From positions 744,001 to 808,000 of the forward strand of contig NZ_CP114779.1 in assembly GCF_027359375.1 (NCBI RefSeq): a DNA stretch of 64,000 bases, given 5' to 3'. Below the pieces are notes generated by a model. The model made no database searches. It had not been told where the DNA came from and worked only from the letters and a program-made list of their open reading frames with translations. The position numbers and the translations under genes are program-made. This DNA is from Prochlorococcus marinus str. MIT 0919 (GTDB lineage: Bacteria; Cyanobacteriota; Cyanobacteriia; PCC-6307; Cyanobiaceae). Numbering within the stretch: the first letter of the stretch is position 1; each line of letters starts with the position of its first letter. Below are positions 38,694 through 48,206 of the stretch, piece after piece.

Positions 38694-39212
38694 ATGGGTA
38701 AAATAAATTTTAAAAGTAAGGTCAATACTTATAAAGATTTTCCTGAGAAGGGGATATTATTTAGGGATATCTCACCAATTCTAGAGGATTATTTAGCATT
38801 CTCCAGTCTGATAGATAATATGGCTAGATCAAAAACTTTTAAAATGGCTGATGCAATAATAATAGTAGATGCAAGAGGTTTTATATTAGGATCGAGTATA
38901 TCAATAAAAACGGGCAAACCCATTGTTATGGCAAGGAAGTACGGGAAATTGCCTGGTGAAATAATTTGCAAGTCTTATAAGCTTGAATATGGTGAGAATA
39001 AGCTTTGTATCCAAAGGGAATCAATTAAACATTTCCAAAATTTTGTAATTGTAGACGATATACTTGCTACGGGAGGTACAGTTGATTGTATTGCAAAGAT
39101 ATTGGATTCTGAGAGAAAAAAAATATTAGGTTTATCAGTTGCCATAGAATTAAAAGATTTAAATGGGAGAGCAAAGTTTAGCTTCCCAGTCACATCTGAA
39201 ATGGTTTACTAA
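38694..39212 (+). CDS. apt: Adenine phosphoribosyltransferase
   Basis: Salvages adenine to AMP. The 172-residue protein begins with YKDFPEKGILFRDISPIL, has ARGFILGSSI near 60 and the PRPP-binding motif VIVDDILATGGTV near 118. Length is typical. It stands alone; the spacer that follows holds no gene for 325 nt. Confidence 0.94.
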   Translation: MGKINFKSKVNTYKDFPEKGILFRDISPILEDYLAFSSLIDNMARSKTFKMADAIIIVDARGFILGSSISIKTGKPIVMARKYGKLPGEIICKSYKLEYGENKLCIQRESIKHFQNFVIVDDILATGGTVDCIAKILDSERKKILGLSVAIELKDLNGRAKFSFPVTSEMVY

Positions 39213-39537
39213 TAAAGCTTTTAGCAATATTCAAGTACTCAAATAACCAAAAGTAAAATGCTATTTAGTTAGTAATAAAGTAAAAATAGTTTAGAGATAA
39301 GGCAACTAATTTTTCTAATTAGGCCGATTTGAAGAAAGCCTGTACTCTAAAAGGCTTCTATGAAATTAATCCAAGTCACTCAAAAAAAAATACATCAAGC
39401 CAAATGGCTTGATATTACTAGGAGCTGAAGTAGTAAAGAGTGAAAATCTGCCAAATCAGTGGATCGTATTTCATGGGCTCATCATGTTACTTTATATTGG
39501 CAACAAGGCATTTTTATAGGAGACCTAGGTTGTTCTT
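39213..39537. other. Intergenic region between apt and the SemiSWEET gene
   Basis: A 325-nt non-coding stretch. It contains a small stem (AAGCCT 39336-39341 with AGGCTT 39352-39357) and an 8-bp hairpin at 39394-39413 that reads as a minus-strand terminator. No ORF with supporting features is seen; a 22-codon plus-strand ORF from 39360 is probably chance. Confidence 0.5.
39383..39413 (-). terminator. Orphan minus-strand terminator
   Basis: ATCAAGCC-AAAT-GGCTTGAT at 39394-39413. On the minus strand the hairpin is followed, after a few bases, by nine T (A run at 39383-39391). No annotated minus-strand gene ends nearby: the nearest upstream one, the small ORF at 39866, lies beyond the plus-strand SemiSWEET gene. 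Confidence 0.55.
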
Positions 39538-39828
39538 ATGCAGATACCAAGCTCTATTGACATTCTAGGGTTGATCGCAGGATCCCTCACAACAGCTGCA
39601 TTTGTTCCCCAATTGCTAAAGGTATGGAATTCAAAGTCTGCCAAAGATATTTCTTACCTAATGTTTATACTATTTATAATTGGAATAGTTCTTTGGGAGA
39701 TATATGGATGGGAAATACATTCTATGCCAGTAATTCTATTTAATCTAATAACTTTCTGTTTAGGTTTAACTATTTTAATTCTAAAGTTTATTTTTGACAA
39801 AGACAACGATGTCGGAATCAATAATTGA
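39538..39828 (+). CDS. SemiSWEET/PQ-loop transporter
   Basis: A 96-residue three-helix membrane protein. The first helix contains the PQ-loop signature AAFVPQLLKVWNSKSAKDIS, followed by two further helices. Bacterial SemiSWEETs dimerise to form a sugar facilitator; the substrate here is unknown. The ATG at 39538 gives the family's standard length. Confidence 0.85.
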   Translation: MQIPSSIDILGLIAGSLTTAAFVPQLLKVWNSKSAKDISYLMFILFIIGIVLWEIYGWEIHSMPVILFNLITFCLGLTILILKFIFDKDNDVGINN

Positions 39829-39865
39829 AAGTGTGATTAACTCACCGGCAAGGTTAGTTCTTAAA

Positions 39866-39967
39866 TTATGCTGAAAACTCTTTTTCATCGAATAGATCTT
39901 TTTTGTTTCCAAGTGATGACCACTGAATTTCTTGCGATTGTATTTTAACCAAGTCTGCTATGGACAT
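39866..39967 (-). CDS. Small ORF with strong Shine-Dalgarno (33 residues)
   Basis: From the ATG at 39967 the peptide is about 33 residues, starting MSIADLVKIQSQEIQW and ending acidic. A perfect AGGAGG (39975-39980 on the minus strand) lies 7 nt upstream, which decides this start. An in-frame ATG at 40030 would extend it to 54 residues, adding LLGGA, but the two Gly codons are the Shine-Dalgarno itself. It lies directly after the ORF at 40032. Confidence 0.45.
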   Translation of the reverse strand: MSIADLVKIQSQEIQWSSLGNKKDLFDEKEFSA

Positions 39968-40031
39968 AGCTGCTCCTCCTAGCAGATTTTCATTTGCCAA
40001 ATTGAAAAGGTCTGAATTACGTATTTTCATA

Positions 40032-40172
40032 CTAAATATGCTCTAAATAAAAATCTTCCTTGTCCTTGATAACTCCTGTGACTAAGAGATCTAATTCAAG
40101 AGTACTTATCGTTCTATTACTTAAAAGTAAATCATCGATGAAATAATCAAAGGTTTCTAAAGTCTGGTTCAT
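40032..40172 (-). CDS. Small acidic ORF (46 residues)
   Basis: A 46-codon ORF, MNQTLETFDYFIDDLLLSN and onward, acidic with no membrane helix. It directly precedes the small ORF at 39866, whose longest form would begin 1 nt after its stop. No family is recognised. The tandem arrangement is the main support. Confidence 0.4.
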   Translation of the reverse strand: MNQTLETFDYFIDDLLLSNRTISTLELDLLVTGVIKDKEDFYLEHI

Positions 40173-40354
40173 TGTTCTACAAAGTTAATCTGAATAAAAC
40201 AAATAAATCTCCAGAGTGCAAGACATTTTGATATTCTTTTCAGAAGTGTAATATTCGCTTCTGAATGTAAGTGTTTGCATGTAGCACCTAAGGTTCAGCA
40301 GATCAAGTCTCGATCTCTATCGAGACAAACAAAACTATTAAATTAAAGCAAAGC

Positions 40355-40999
40355 TCAATTAATAGCTAAAACTGAAAAGAAGGGATCGCCCTCCAAAGAT
40401 TTGAAAGGTAAAAAAGACTTTTTAGAAGTTCTTTCAGATATAGTTTCAAAGCTATGCCAACCTTGTCTTTCTAATACCTGACGAACATAATTAATACGCT
40501 CAGAATCAGAGGATGTGACCCATACTTGTGGAGATTTAACCCAGAAAGCTCTATTACTAAAAGAGACTATTAATTGTCCACCTTCTTTAATCACCCTCCT
40601 CAATTCAAAGGATAATTCTTCAGGGTATTGAAGGTACTGCCAAGCTGCAACCATTAAACAAGTATCTATAGAATTGTCTTCTAAGGGAAGTATTTGATTA
40701 ACATTAAAATTTTGCGTCCAAAAACTATCTAATCTATTATTTCTTTGAAGTTCTTGTAAGTTAAGTCCATGCCCTACAACTCTTTGATAAATTATTTCCT
40801 CTGGCAAATGAGAAGTCCAACTACTCATCAAATCTAATACGACATTGTCAACGTTAATCTTATCTCTATATAATTGTGTGAGTCTCTTTCTAAAGCTATC
40901 ATCTAAATGATTAACAAAGCGAGGGTAAGTATAAAATAATTCATCATCGTCATTATCCTCTTTATACCTTTGATAATCTTCTAAATATTGTACAGACAT
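40355..40999 (-). CDS. SAM-dependent methyltransferase-like protein
   Basis: A 214-residue class I fold. Motif I is degenerate (VVLDLMSSWTSHLP near 50). The conserved region EDNSIDTCLMVAAWQYLQYPEEL and LRRVIKEGGQLIVSFSNRAF are typical of methyltransferase-11 proteins. The substrate is unknown. It shares one base with the upstream 40999-41358 gene, so the two form an operon. Confidence 0.7.
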   Translation of the reverse strand: MSVQYLEDYQRYKEDNDDDELFYTYPRFVNHLDDSFRKRLTQLYRDKINVDNVVLDLMSSWTSHLPEEIIYQRVVGHGLNLQELQRNNRLDSFWTQNFNVNQILPLEDNSIDTCLMVAAWQYLQYPEELSFELRRVIKEGGQLIVSFSNRAFWVKSPQVWVTSSDSERINYVRQVLERQGWHSFETISERTSKKSFLPFKSLEGDPFFSVLAIN

Positions 41000-41358
41000 T
41001 ATGCAGATTTCACCTCGGAATCAAAAAGTAATGCTTGAAATAACTTTTCCTTTGGCACTTGTTTGACTATTTGAGAACCTGAATATGTTAAAACAAAGAT
41101 GGGGCTTCCTTCCTCATCTAGATCTTTAATATCTGCATTGCCAATCTGCCACATTCTCATTATTGCAATATCTGCATTAATATCTACACCTTCCTTACAT
41201 TTTTCAGCCACATTCCTAAACCAAGTTGCCAATTGATCAGCCTTTTTTTGATCTCCATGAACTAATAAAAGAACTGTTTGAGCAACAGTATTAGAATCGT
41301 ATTGCTGTAAAGCATTCCTAATCCTTTGGTTGGTTAGACTTAATTGATGAATGTACAA
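40999..41358 (-). CDS. Conserved hypothetical protein upstream of the methyltransferase
   Basis: A 119-residue soluble protein: a helical N-terminal part (about 1-60) with TVAQTVLLLVHGDQKKADQL, then a small beta-rich C-terminal part. No recognised family. The 1-nt overlap with the methyltransferase gene suggests a shared process. Confidence 0.6.
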   Translation of the reverse strand: MYIHQLSLTNQRIRNALQQYDSNTVAQTVLLLVHGDQKKADQLATWFRNVAEKCKEGVDINADIAIMRMWQIGNADIKDLDEEGSPIFVLTYSGSQIVKQVPKEKLFQALLFDSEVKSA

Positions 41359-41500
41359 ATTTATAGCTTAGCTAACTTAAAATTAAACCTAATAGAGAAA
41401 TTCGCAAGCTAATCAAAACAAATATCACAAATATGGATTCGAGTAAGTTTTGGAAGTAATTTCTTTAAATGAAAAAGTAATAATAAAGGAAGTTAGGGAA

Positions 41501-41953
41501 TTATAATCCAATACCTCTAGACATTAAAGTGGCAAATAAAGGTATTATACAAAAACCAATAAGTTCAATATTGATAATCAGCCGAAGTCTAGAAACTAAA
41601 TCATAATTAACTTCAGGTAATTTATTTTTACTTAGAGGGATCGCCCAAAGGACATAAGTGATTGTTGGATAAAGGGATAGCAAGCCAACTCCAATATACA
41701 AACTAACCTTTATCCAAAATATTGGGTTATGAGTATAGAATTCAGAGCCTTGCCCAAAATACATAACTCTTAGAATACCTGTAACTAATAATGCTATCCC
41801 TGCTAAACCATAAATAACATCTGCGACAACCATTGATATAGCAAGTGACCTATCAGGAGATTCTTTTAATTTAAGACGTTCAAATAACAAAGCTCCCGTA
41901 CACAAAATAATACTTAAATAATGCAAGTAAGCGACAAAAGAACTAGTAAACAT
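41501..41953 (-). CDS. DUF2214 family membrane protein
   Basis: A 150-residue protein with four hydrophobic segments. The N-terminus has the family pattern VAYLHYLSIILCTGALLFE, followed by ADVIYGLAGIALLVTGILRV and KVSLYIGVGLLSLYPTITY. Length matches the family. The conserved His and charged residues within the helices hint at redox or ion function, but none is known. Confidence 0.82.
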   Translation of the reverse strand: MFTSSFVAYLHYLSIILCTGALLFERLKLKESPDRSLAISMVVADVIYGLAGIALLVTGILRVMYFGQGSEFYTHNPIFWIKVSLYIGVGLLSLYPTITYVLWAIPLSKNKLPEVNYDLVSRLRLIINIELIGFCIIPLFATLMSRGIGL

Positions 41954-42030
41954 TTTAAGTTTTGCAAGGCAAGCAGTGGATTACAATATAAGTATAAATG
42001 ATAAGCAACAACTATTCGATTATTCGGATG

Positions 42031-42825
42031 CTATCTAATTAATTTAAGTGTTTTTCGTTTTTTATCAAGTTTCCTATTTTTATGCCTAGCAATTGCACTA
42101 CTCCAACAGTGAAGCAGTAACCCTAAAGACATTAAAAATTCAAAGATTTCTTGATCATTTCTTATTTGCTTAATAGTAGATGAGTATGAAATGTCAAAAT
42201 AGAAAAAGAATAATGCTACGAAAAGAAAATACAAACTATATCTTTTCTTTGGTAGAAAGTCTAATTTTGGCCAAAAGTGCCAGCCAATCCATCCAAATAA
42301 TATACATGAGATTTCAAATGAAGGGTCAAGTAGAATATGATGGAAGAATGGTAAATTATGAATATTTGATTCCCCTTGACTATTAATATCGCGTAATGCC
42401 TGAGAACCAAAACCTGTAATTCTTTCACCCCAACTTATTTCTTCCCCAGCAATAAAAAGACACAAAAGTGCCAATAGAAGCCACATTACAGAGTTCAAGT
42501 TGATACCATCCCGTAACTTTTTTCTTGCAGTTAAGAAAGCAAAAATAGAAGCAAGTAAATAAAATAAGAACTGCATATTCTCTAACGGACCATCCTCGCT
42601 ACGCAACCAATCAAACCAACTCATGCCAACGACATATTTACCGTAAGGCAAAATATAAATGAAACCATAAATAATAATCAAATAAATTACAGGGAAGAGG
42701 TCAACCTTAGGTTTTAGATTGCCCCACGGAGTTCTTATCTTTTTTTTCTCAAGAGCTGCAAAGGGGTTTAAATTAGCTAATACTGAGCCCAAGGGATAAT
42801 GACTTAACTGTACTAACTTTGGCAT
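42031..42825 (-). CDS. Multi-spanning membrane protein with EEISWGER motif
   Basis: A 264-residue protein with about six hydrophobic segments. The striking conserved part is LFIAGEEISWGERITGFG (about 121-138) followed by QGESNIHNLPFFHH: charged and His residues beside the membrane, which suggest an active site. I know this motif from uncharacterised bacterial membrane proteins but cannot assign a function. It stands upstream of the glycosyltransferase cluster, in the opposite direction to the first GT39. Confidence 0.65.
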   Translation of the reverse strand: MPKLVQLSHYPLGSVLANLNPFAALEKKKIRTPWGNLKPKVDLFPVIYLIIIYGFIYILPYGKYVVGMSWFDWLRSEDGPLENMQFLFYLLASIFAFLTARKKLRDGINLNSVMWLLLALLCLFIAGEEISWGERITGFGSQALRDINSQGESNIHNLPFFHHILLDPSFEISCILFGWIGWHFWPKLDFLPKKRYSLYFLFVALFFFYFDISYSSTIKQIRNDQEIFEFLMSLGLLLHCWSSAIARHKNRKLDKKRKTLKLIR

Positions 42826-43075
42826 AGAGTTAGAGTTTTGACTAATGGAATTATTATTGGTTACAAAGATAAAGCAGTGAAGGTCTACAAAGAATATACT
42901 TAAGAAGGGATAAGTACCACTATAATGATAAAATTGAACCTATACAATTTAAAATGATCAGACAAGCATACTTACAGGAATTCAAATATCATATAAAGAT
43001 AACAAGATTTTTGGAATCAAGAATTGCTTTAATGGTCAAGTAGGTATATAAAAATAGTTAAAAAGCAATAGCTCT

Positions 43076-44701
43076 ATGATTCATAAAAGTTTATCTTTTA
43101 AAAAGTCTCCATTAATAGGTTTAATAATTTTATGGATTTTTTCCTTTATTCTTTTTTATCACGGTTTAGGCGATGTAGCACTTCGAGATTTTGATGAAGC
43201 TACAGTCGCAAGAGTAGCCTATGAAATTAGCCAAAAAGATGGGTTAGATCAATTACTACCTAGTCTTTGGGGTAATAATTATCTTAACAAGCCACCAGGA
43301 CTTCACTGGTTAATTGCGTGGATGATCAAAATAAATGCCTTTTCAGAAACAAATATTTTACCTTCCGAATTAATAATCAGAATCGTTCCTGCTTTTATAT
43401 CATCTATTGTGATCCCAATTGGTGGGCTAATTCAGTGGAAATTAAGACCCAATGAAAAGTCATCAGCATTAATTACAAGCTCTATTTTATTAACTCTTCT
43501 TCCTATAATTAGGCATGGACGATTGGCTATGCTTGATGGCACACAATTAACAGCAATATCAGTATTTTGGCTTTTACTGATATCAATTGACAATTCTAAA
43601 AAAGATCTTTTTAAAATTTTAAGTGCTGGCCTCATCAGTAGTTTTATGCTGCTTTTAAAAGCACCCTTACTCATCCCAACAGCTATAGCAGCACTTATAG
43701 CTATGTTTAGAGACAACAAAAGAGTGAAATTTATATGGATTAAATGGTATTTAATAGGATTAATTCCAGGTATAGCTTGGCATATATGGAACGGTATAAA
43801 TACAGGTGAAGGTGCCTTAATTCTTTGGTTTCATAATGGGGCAAAAAGAGTTTTATTTGAGGAAGGTATTGGAAGTGACCTTGGCTTTCTAGTCCCTTTA
43901 ATAGAAATAGCAGAAGGGGGTTGGCCATGGATATTGCTATTACCTTTTGGGCTAGTCATGGCGTGGAAGGAGAGAGATACCAAGTGGGGAAAGTGGGTAT
44001 TAAGCTTGTCTTTTATTATGGGAATTTCCATATTCTCTCTAAGAACGCAGCTGCCATGGTACGTTCATCCGATGTGGCTTCCCTTCGCATTAATTTGCGC
44101 TCCGGCACTGACAAGACTGACAGAAAATAAATTCAAAGGGTTTGGATTAGATAAATGGCTTAAATTTGTTCCTAATGCATGGATATTGATTGGATCGATA
44201 TTATTTTGCTTGGGCCTACTAAGTAGCTTTGGATATATAAAAGGATACGATGATTATAGAATAATTAGTCTATTTGTTGGTTCTGGATGGATTAGTGGTG
44301 GATTCTTCATAAAGAAAGAAACATTTAAGTTAAGGATATTGGGTATTAGCTGTTTGATAATAGGTAATTTTATAAGTTTATTCATTTTAATGGGCTCACC
44401 AAATTGGATTTGGGAATTAAATGAGAATTGGTCAGTAAAGCCAATAGCAGAAATGGTTATAAAAAATGATCCCACTAATATAATAATTAAAGGAAGTTTT
44501 GAGAGGCCAAGTCTAAATTGGTATTCAAATCGAAAAATCAGAAGTTACGTATCATCTGAAGGGAATAATTGGTATCTAGTAAAAACTATGGCTAACACAT
44601 ATGAAATAAAAGACAAAAGTTGCTCAAAAAAGGATTCTAAAGATGAGTGGGCTATATTTTATTGTACTAAGGACGATAGCTTTACAAAAGAATCTAAGTA
44701 A
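43076..44701 (+). CDS. GT39-type glycosyltransferase (ArnT/PMT-like)
   Basis: A 541-residue GT-C protein with about 11-12 membrane segments. The first extracytoplasmic loop carries the catalytic-type acidic motif RDFDEATVARVA (about 37-48), followed by LNKPPGLHW. Such enzymes move a sugar from a polyprenyl-phosphate carrier to lipid A, a glycan or protein. It converges on the second GT39 gene (40-nt gap). The acceptor is unknown. Confidence 0.82.
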   Translation: MIHKSLSFKKSPLIGLIILWIFSFILFYHGLGDVALRDFDEATVARVAYEISQKDGLDQLLPSLWGNNYLNKPPGLHWLIAWMIKINAFSETNILPSELIIRIVPAFISSIVIPIGGLIQWKLRPNEKSSALITSSILLTLLPIIRHGRLAMLDGTQLTAISVFWLLLISIDNSKKDLFKILSAGLISSFMLLLKAPLLIPTAIAALIAMFRDNKRVKFIWIKWYLIGLIPGIAWHIWNGINTGEGALILWFHNGAKRVLFEEGIGSDLGFLVPLIEIAEGGWPWILLLPFGLVMAWKERDTKWGKWVLSLSFIMGISIFSLRTQLPWYVHPMWLPFALICAPALTRLTENKFKGFGLDKWLKFVPNAWILIGSILFCLGLLSSFGYIKGYDDYRIISLFVGSGWISGGFFIKKETFKLRILGISCLIIGNFISLFILMGSPNWIWELNENWSVKPIAEMVIKNDPTNIIIKGSFERPSLNWYSNRKIRSYVSSEGNNWYLVKTMANTYEIKDKSCSKKDSKDEWAIFYCTKDDSFTKESK

Positions 44702-44741
44702 AGTTCATTAGTATACTATGGCATATGAAGCTAAGATTAAT

Positions 44742-46421
44742 TCAGTTTCTTAATATTCTAACAAACGAAAAATCAAGGTAGCTTGCTATTTTTTCCACTC
44801 TCCATTTATTAGATTGCTTAATACCTGGCAAGAATCTATTTTGAATCATTAAATAAGAATTATCTCTCAATTGATGAACAGCTGGGTCGTAATGAAAATA
44901 ATTAGGAAGATAAAACTCGAGCAAAGTTCGTGCTTTAGTATTACTATCAGCGCCTAAAATATACACCACTTCAGTTTGTAATATTTTTTCAACTTGTGGA
45001 ATTTTTGTGAACTTTTTTATTGCTTGATTAGGGTTTCCAATAAAACCAAATGAATATAAAATACTTAATGATAAGGTTTGCAGTGATAGAATAAAAGCAA
45101 TAGATAACAAGAAATACTTTTTGAAATCTCTATCGAGGATAATAACTATTGAAGAAATAATATTAGCGACACCTAAAATAATTACTGCCATGTATATTTG
45201 CTTTGGATAGTATAATTCATAAGGTATTATTGAAAAAATAGTTAATAAGCATATAGATAGCACTATTAGTCCAAAGGAGAACAAGACAAAAGCTGTCAAA
45301 AGTCTAAAGCGCTTGCTTTCTATAGGATTATTAGAAGAGATTAAAGAATTAATTGAAAAGCCTGCTAGTAGAGAAATTAAGGGAGCCATGATTATGGCAT
45401 AGTGACTCAAGGCCGTAGAAAAAGACATTAGAAATATCAATATTATTAAAGGGAATAAAATAAGTATTGCCTTTAACTTTTTATGCGAAGAGATATTGAT
45501 TTTCTTAAAGCCATATAAAGCTAAAAAGCTTGAGGGATATAATAAAAAAAATAGGATTAAGGGATAATATATAATGCCCTTAAACAATCCACCACCCAAA
45601 GACTTTCTTCTTGCGAAATCAAAAATCTCTAGAATAGCTTCAATCCCATACTGTTGGTATGCATAAAAAAGACTGATTAAAACAGGAATTAATCCTATTA
45701 AGATGCCTAAACTAAAATAATAGAATATCTTTTTTCTATGCTCAATTAGTGATAAGTATATATAAGGACTAAGCGCAACGATTGGCAATATAGTCATAAA
45801 ACTTCTGACGCCAAAAGCAAAGGAAAATGAAGCTCCTGCTAAAAACCAGCTAAGGGAATGATTATATAAGTTTTTACTATCTACATATCTATTACTACGC
45901 ACTATCATATATATGGAAAATAAATTAAAGAAAACAAAAGAAATATCTGGGCTTGCATAATGGCTATATTGAAACCATAATGGCATTGATTGCAATATTA
46001 TTGCTGAGTAAAATGCTGATCGTTTGTCGAACAGTAAATAACCTATTTTATATATAATTATTGAGCAAAATATTGAAAATATAGCACTTGGGAGCCTAGC
46101 GGCAAACTCTCCTACCCCAAATATTTTCATGCTCAAAGCAATTAACCAATAACTTCCAATAGTCTTATGATGAGCAGTTTCAAAGGGAGCGAACCAGTTC
46201 CCTGTATCTAGAATCAATTTAGCCCTTCTTGCATACAAGCCTTCATCATGAGCAAAAAAACTTTGTGTGTTTTCATTTAAAAGGCAACCAAAAGTAAATA
46301 TAATACAAATAAAAATTATAATTAGTAAATAATTATCTAATTTAAATGAATTTACTTTTAAATATTTATTGATTGCATTCTGGTATGGTTTATGTTCTTG
46401 ATTTGTAAGTTTATTAATCAT
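44742..46421 (-). CDS. GT39-type glycosyltransferase (ArnT/PMT-like)
   Basis: A 559-residue GT-C protein. The acidic motif is in FFAHDEGLYARRAKLIL (about 73-89), with FETAHHKTIGSYWLIAL after it, and many membrane helices. It is more AT-rich in codon choice than the core genes, with many Ile/Lys/Asn. It is upstream-adjacent to nothing on its left and lies 40 nt downstream of the third GT-C gene on the same strand. Confidence 0.82.
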   Translation of the reverse strand: MINKLTNQEHKPYQNAINKYLKVNSFKLDNYLLIIIFICIIFTFGCLLNENTQSFFAHDEGLYARRAKLILDTGNWFAPFETAHHKTIGSYWLIALSMKIFGVGEFAARLPSAIFSIFCSIIIYKIGYLLFDKRSAFYSAIILQSMPLWFQYSHYASPDISFVFFNLFSIYMIVRSNRYVDSKNLYNHSLSWFLAGASFSFAFGVRSFMTILPIVALSPYIYLSLIEHRKKIFYYFSLGILIGLIPVLISLFYAYQQYGIEAILEIFDFARRKSLGGGLFKGIIYYPLILFFLLYPSSFLALYGFKKINISSHKKLKAILILFPLIILIFLMSFSTALSHYAIIMAPLISLLAGFSINSLISSNNPIESKRFRLLTAFVLFSFGLIVLSICLLTIFSIIPYELYYPKQIYMAVIILGVANIISSIVIILDRDFKKYFLLSIAFILSLQTLSLSILYSFGFIGNPNQAIKKFTKIPQVEKILQTEVVYILGADSNTKARTLLEFYLPNYFHYDPAVHQLRDNSYLMIQNRFLPGIKQSNKWRVEKIASYLDFSFVRILRN

Positions 46422-46461
46422 TTAAAGTCACAGATTAATTGAGAAGAGATAAGAGGGTTTA

Positions 46462-48030
46462 TCATTTAACCCTCTCTGCCCAATAAAGGTAATACTTTTC
46501 AGGGTGAGTCCAAGATCTTTCAAAACTCTTATCAGCCACAACCCTAATAGATCCATCAAGCATTTCTTCCCCTTCTTGTAATTCTCTAAAGGATGATCTT
46601 CTACTCAATACTAATAATACTCTATTTATAGAAGAATTTTTTTCGAAATATAGTTTTAGTTGATCTAAAGTTTCTTCTCTGCTAAGGGACTTACGTTTAT
46701 CCCATTGTGTATAACTACCTAAACCTTGTATCTCTGGATAAAATAAATCTCGATCTAAATACCCAGCAATAGTTGACACTTCTACATCTCTGCTAGCAAA
46801 TATTTCAGCTTGATCCCAACCTTTCTGCTCGATATATTGCGCAGTAGCCTTACCAGCCGAATATGGTAGGTATAGGTCATATAAGGTTCTATGAATGCCC
46901 GCGACAAAATGAATTGACAAAGAGAAAGTAAGCAAGAGAGAAAAGAAATGATTTGTTTTGTCAACTGATTGATTCAAATCAATAATGTTTGATGTATTAA
47001 TCTGATTTTCTTCTAAATCATGAAATACAAGCCAAATAGCTGAAATCAGGATCAAAAAATAGTAGCCGTAATGACGCGATCCTGCTCCAATAAAGATAAA
47101 GTAATTAAATAAAAATAAAGATGAAATGCCACATAAAAAGAAAGATAGTGCGACCTTTGATCTTCTTAAAAAGGAAAGAGTTATATTTAGAACAAAAGTA
47201 GTTATTAAGCCACAAATAATTAAATCTATCCATCTATTATGATTAGGTATAACTAAAAAATAACTTCCAAAAATTCGTCCAAAAACCCGAAATAAATGCC
47301 TCAAATCCAGCACACTATTTAATGTATTCACAGAGTCACTAACTTGTAACAAGCTAAATGCAGCAAAACCTACTAAAAACAAAATAACAATAATGCTAAT
47401 CAGTAAATCTACTTTCCATAATTTATTTCTTCTGTAAGAAGATCTTTGATAAGGGGAAAGACACCATTCTAAAAATAAAGCCATACCTATTGCAAAAGCA
47501 ATTGCCCAGGAGAAAGCATGGGTATTTGTTAAAAGGCCTATACAAATTGCAGCAGGTAAATAAGTTCTTCGTCTTAAAGGGAAGGAACTACAAAAAATAA
47601 AGGTTAGGAGCTCCGCAAGCACATATTGCCTAGATACAAGGAAGTATTCCCAAAATGGGAAGTAGCCAAAAGTAAATAGAGTCTTATGCAGTGTTGGCAT
47701 AGGATTCCATCGCCAAAATACCAATATTGCTGAACTGCCTAAAACCCAGTGCAAAAGTTGCATACTTAAAGGAGTTCCAGTTAAATCTTTAATGGAATAA
47801 ATCAAAGCAGACCAAAGGATTGGGTGACCAGAAGGAGCATTGTTTCTCCAAAGGTCAACCCATGTGTCACTTCGCCAAGCAACAAGCCAACCCTGCATTT
47901 CATCACGCCATAAAGCATGATTGGCAGCGCCTATTAAACCTATAAAAATAAATAAAAAAGGGACTAATTGATTGGGTCTTATGCGGCTAATAAATTTGAA
48001 ATTACTCAAGGTTTTCATAATGGCAAGCAA
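46462..48030 (-). CDS. GT-C-like multi-spanning membrane glycosyltransferase
   Basis: A 522-residue protein with about 10-12 membrane segments. The first loop has WRDEMQGWLVAW (about 42-53), the Asp-Glu pair expected for a GT-C enzyme, followed by PSGHPILW. The C-terminal soluble part (about 400-522) has SRDVEVSTIAGYLDRD. It resembles GT39/GT83-type proteins but is more divergent. It probably lies in one transcript with the 44742 gene (40-nt gap). Confidence 0.65.
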   Translation of the reverse strand: MLAIMKTLSNFKFISRIRPNQLVPFLFIFIGLIGAANHALWRDEMQGWLVAWRSDTWVDLWRNNAPSGHPILWSALIYSIKDLTGTPLSMQLLHWVLGSSAILVFWRWNPMPTLHKTLFTFGYFPFWEYFLVSRQYVLAELLTFIFCSSFPLRRRTYLPAAICIGLLTNTHAFSWAIAFAIGMALFLEWCLSPYQRSSYRRNKLWKVDLLISIIVILFLVGFAAFSLLQVSDSVNTLNSVLDLRHLFRVFGRIFGSYFLVIPNHNRWIDLIICGLITTFVLNITLSFLRRSKVALSFFLCGISSLFLFNYFIFIGAGSRHYGYYFLILISAIWLVFHDLEENQINTSNIIDLNQSVDKTNHFFSLLLTFSLSIHFVAGIHRTLYDLYLPYSAGKATAQYIEQKGWDQAEIFASRDVEVSTIAGYLDRDLFYPEIQGLGSYTQWDKRKSLSREETLDQLKLYFEKNSSINRVLLVLSRRSSFRELQEGEEMLDGSIRVVADKSFERSWTHPEKYYLYWAERVK

Positions 48031-48206
48031 ACATTAACCAGAACTACTAATGTTTAAATTTAATAGCCTTATGCTAAAAATAAATAAGTTTAAATTTTAG
48101 CACTCAAGGTAAGAAGCTTTTAAAGCAACCAAGCAATTCTTATAAACAAGGTTCCGTTATTATCAAGGAATTATAAATTACTATCATTTCCATTACTCAA
48201 AGATAT

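Noticed and set aside
39866-40030. A bacteriocin-like precursor with a double-glycine leader (LLGGA)
   Set aside because: The two Gly codons are the core of a perfect AGGAGG ribosome site 7 nt before an in-frame ATG; no C39 peptidase or export gene is nearby.
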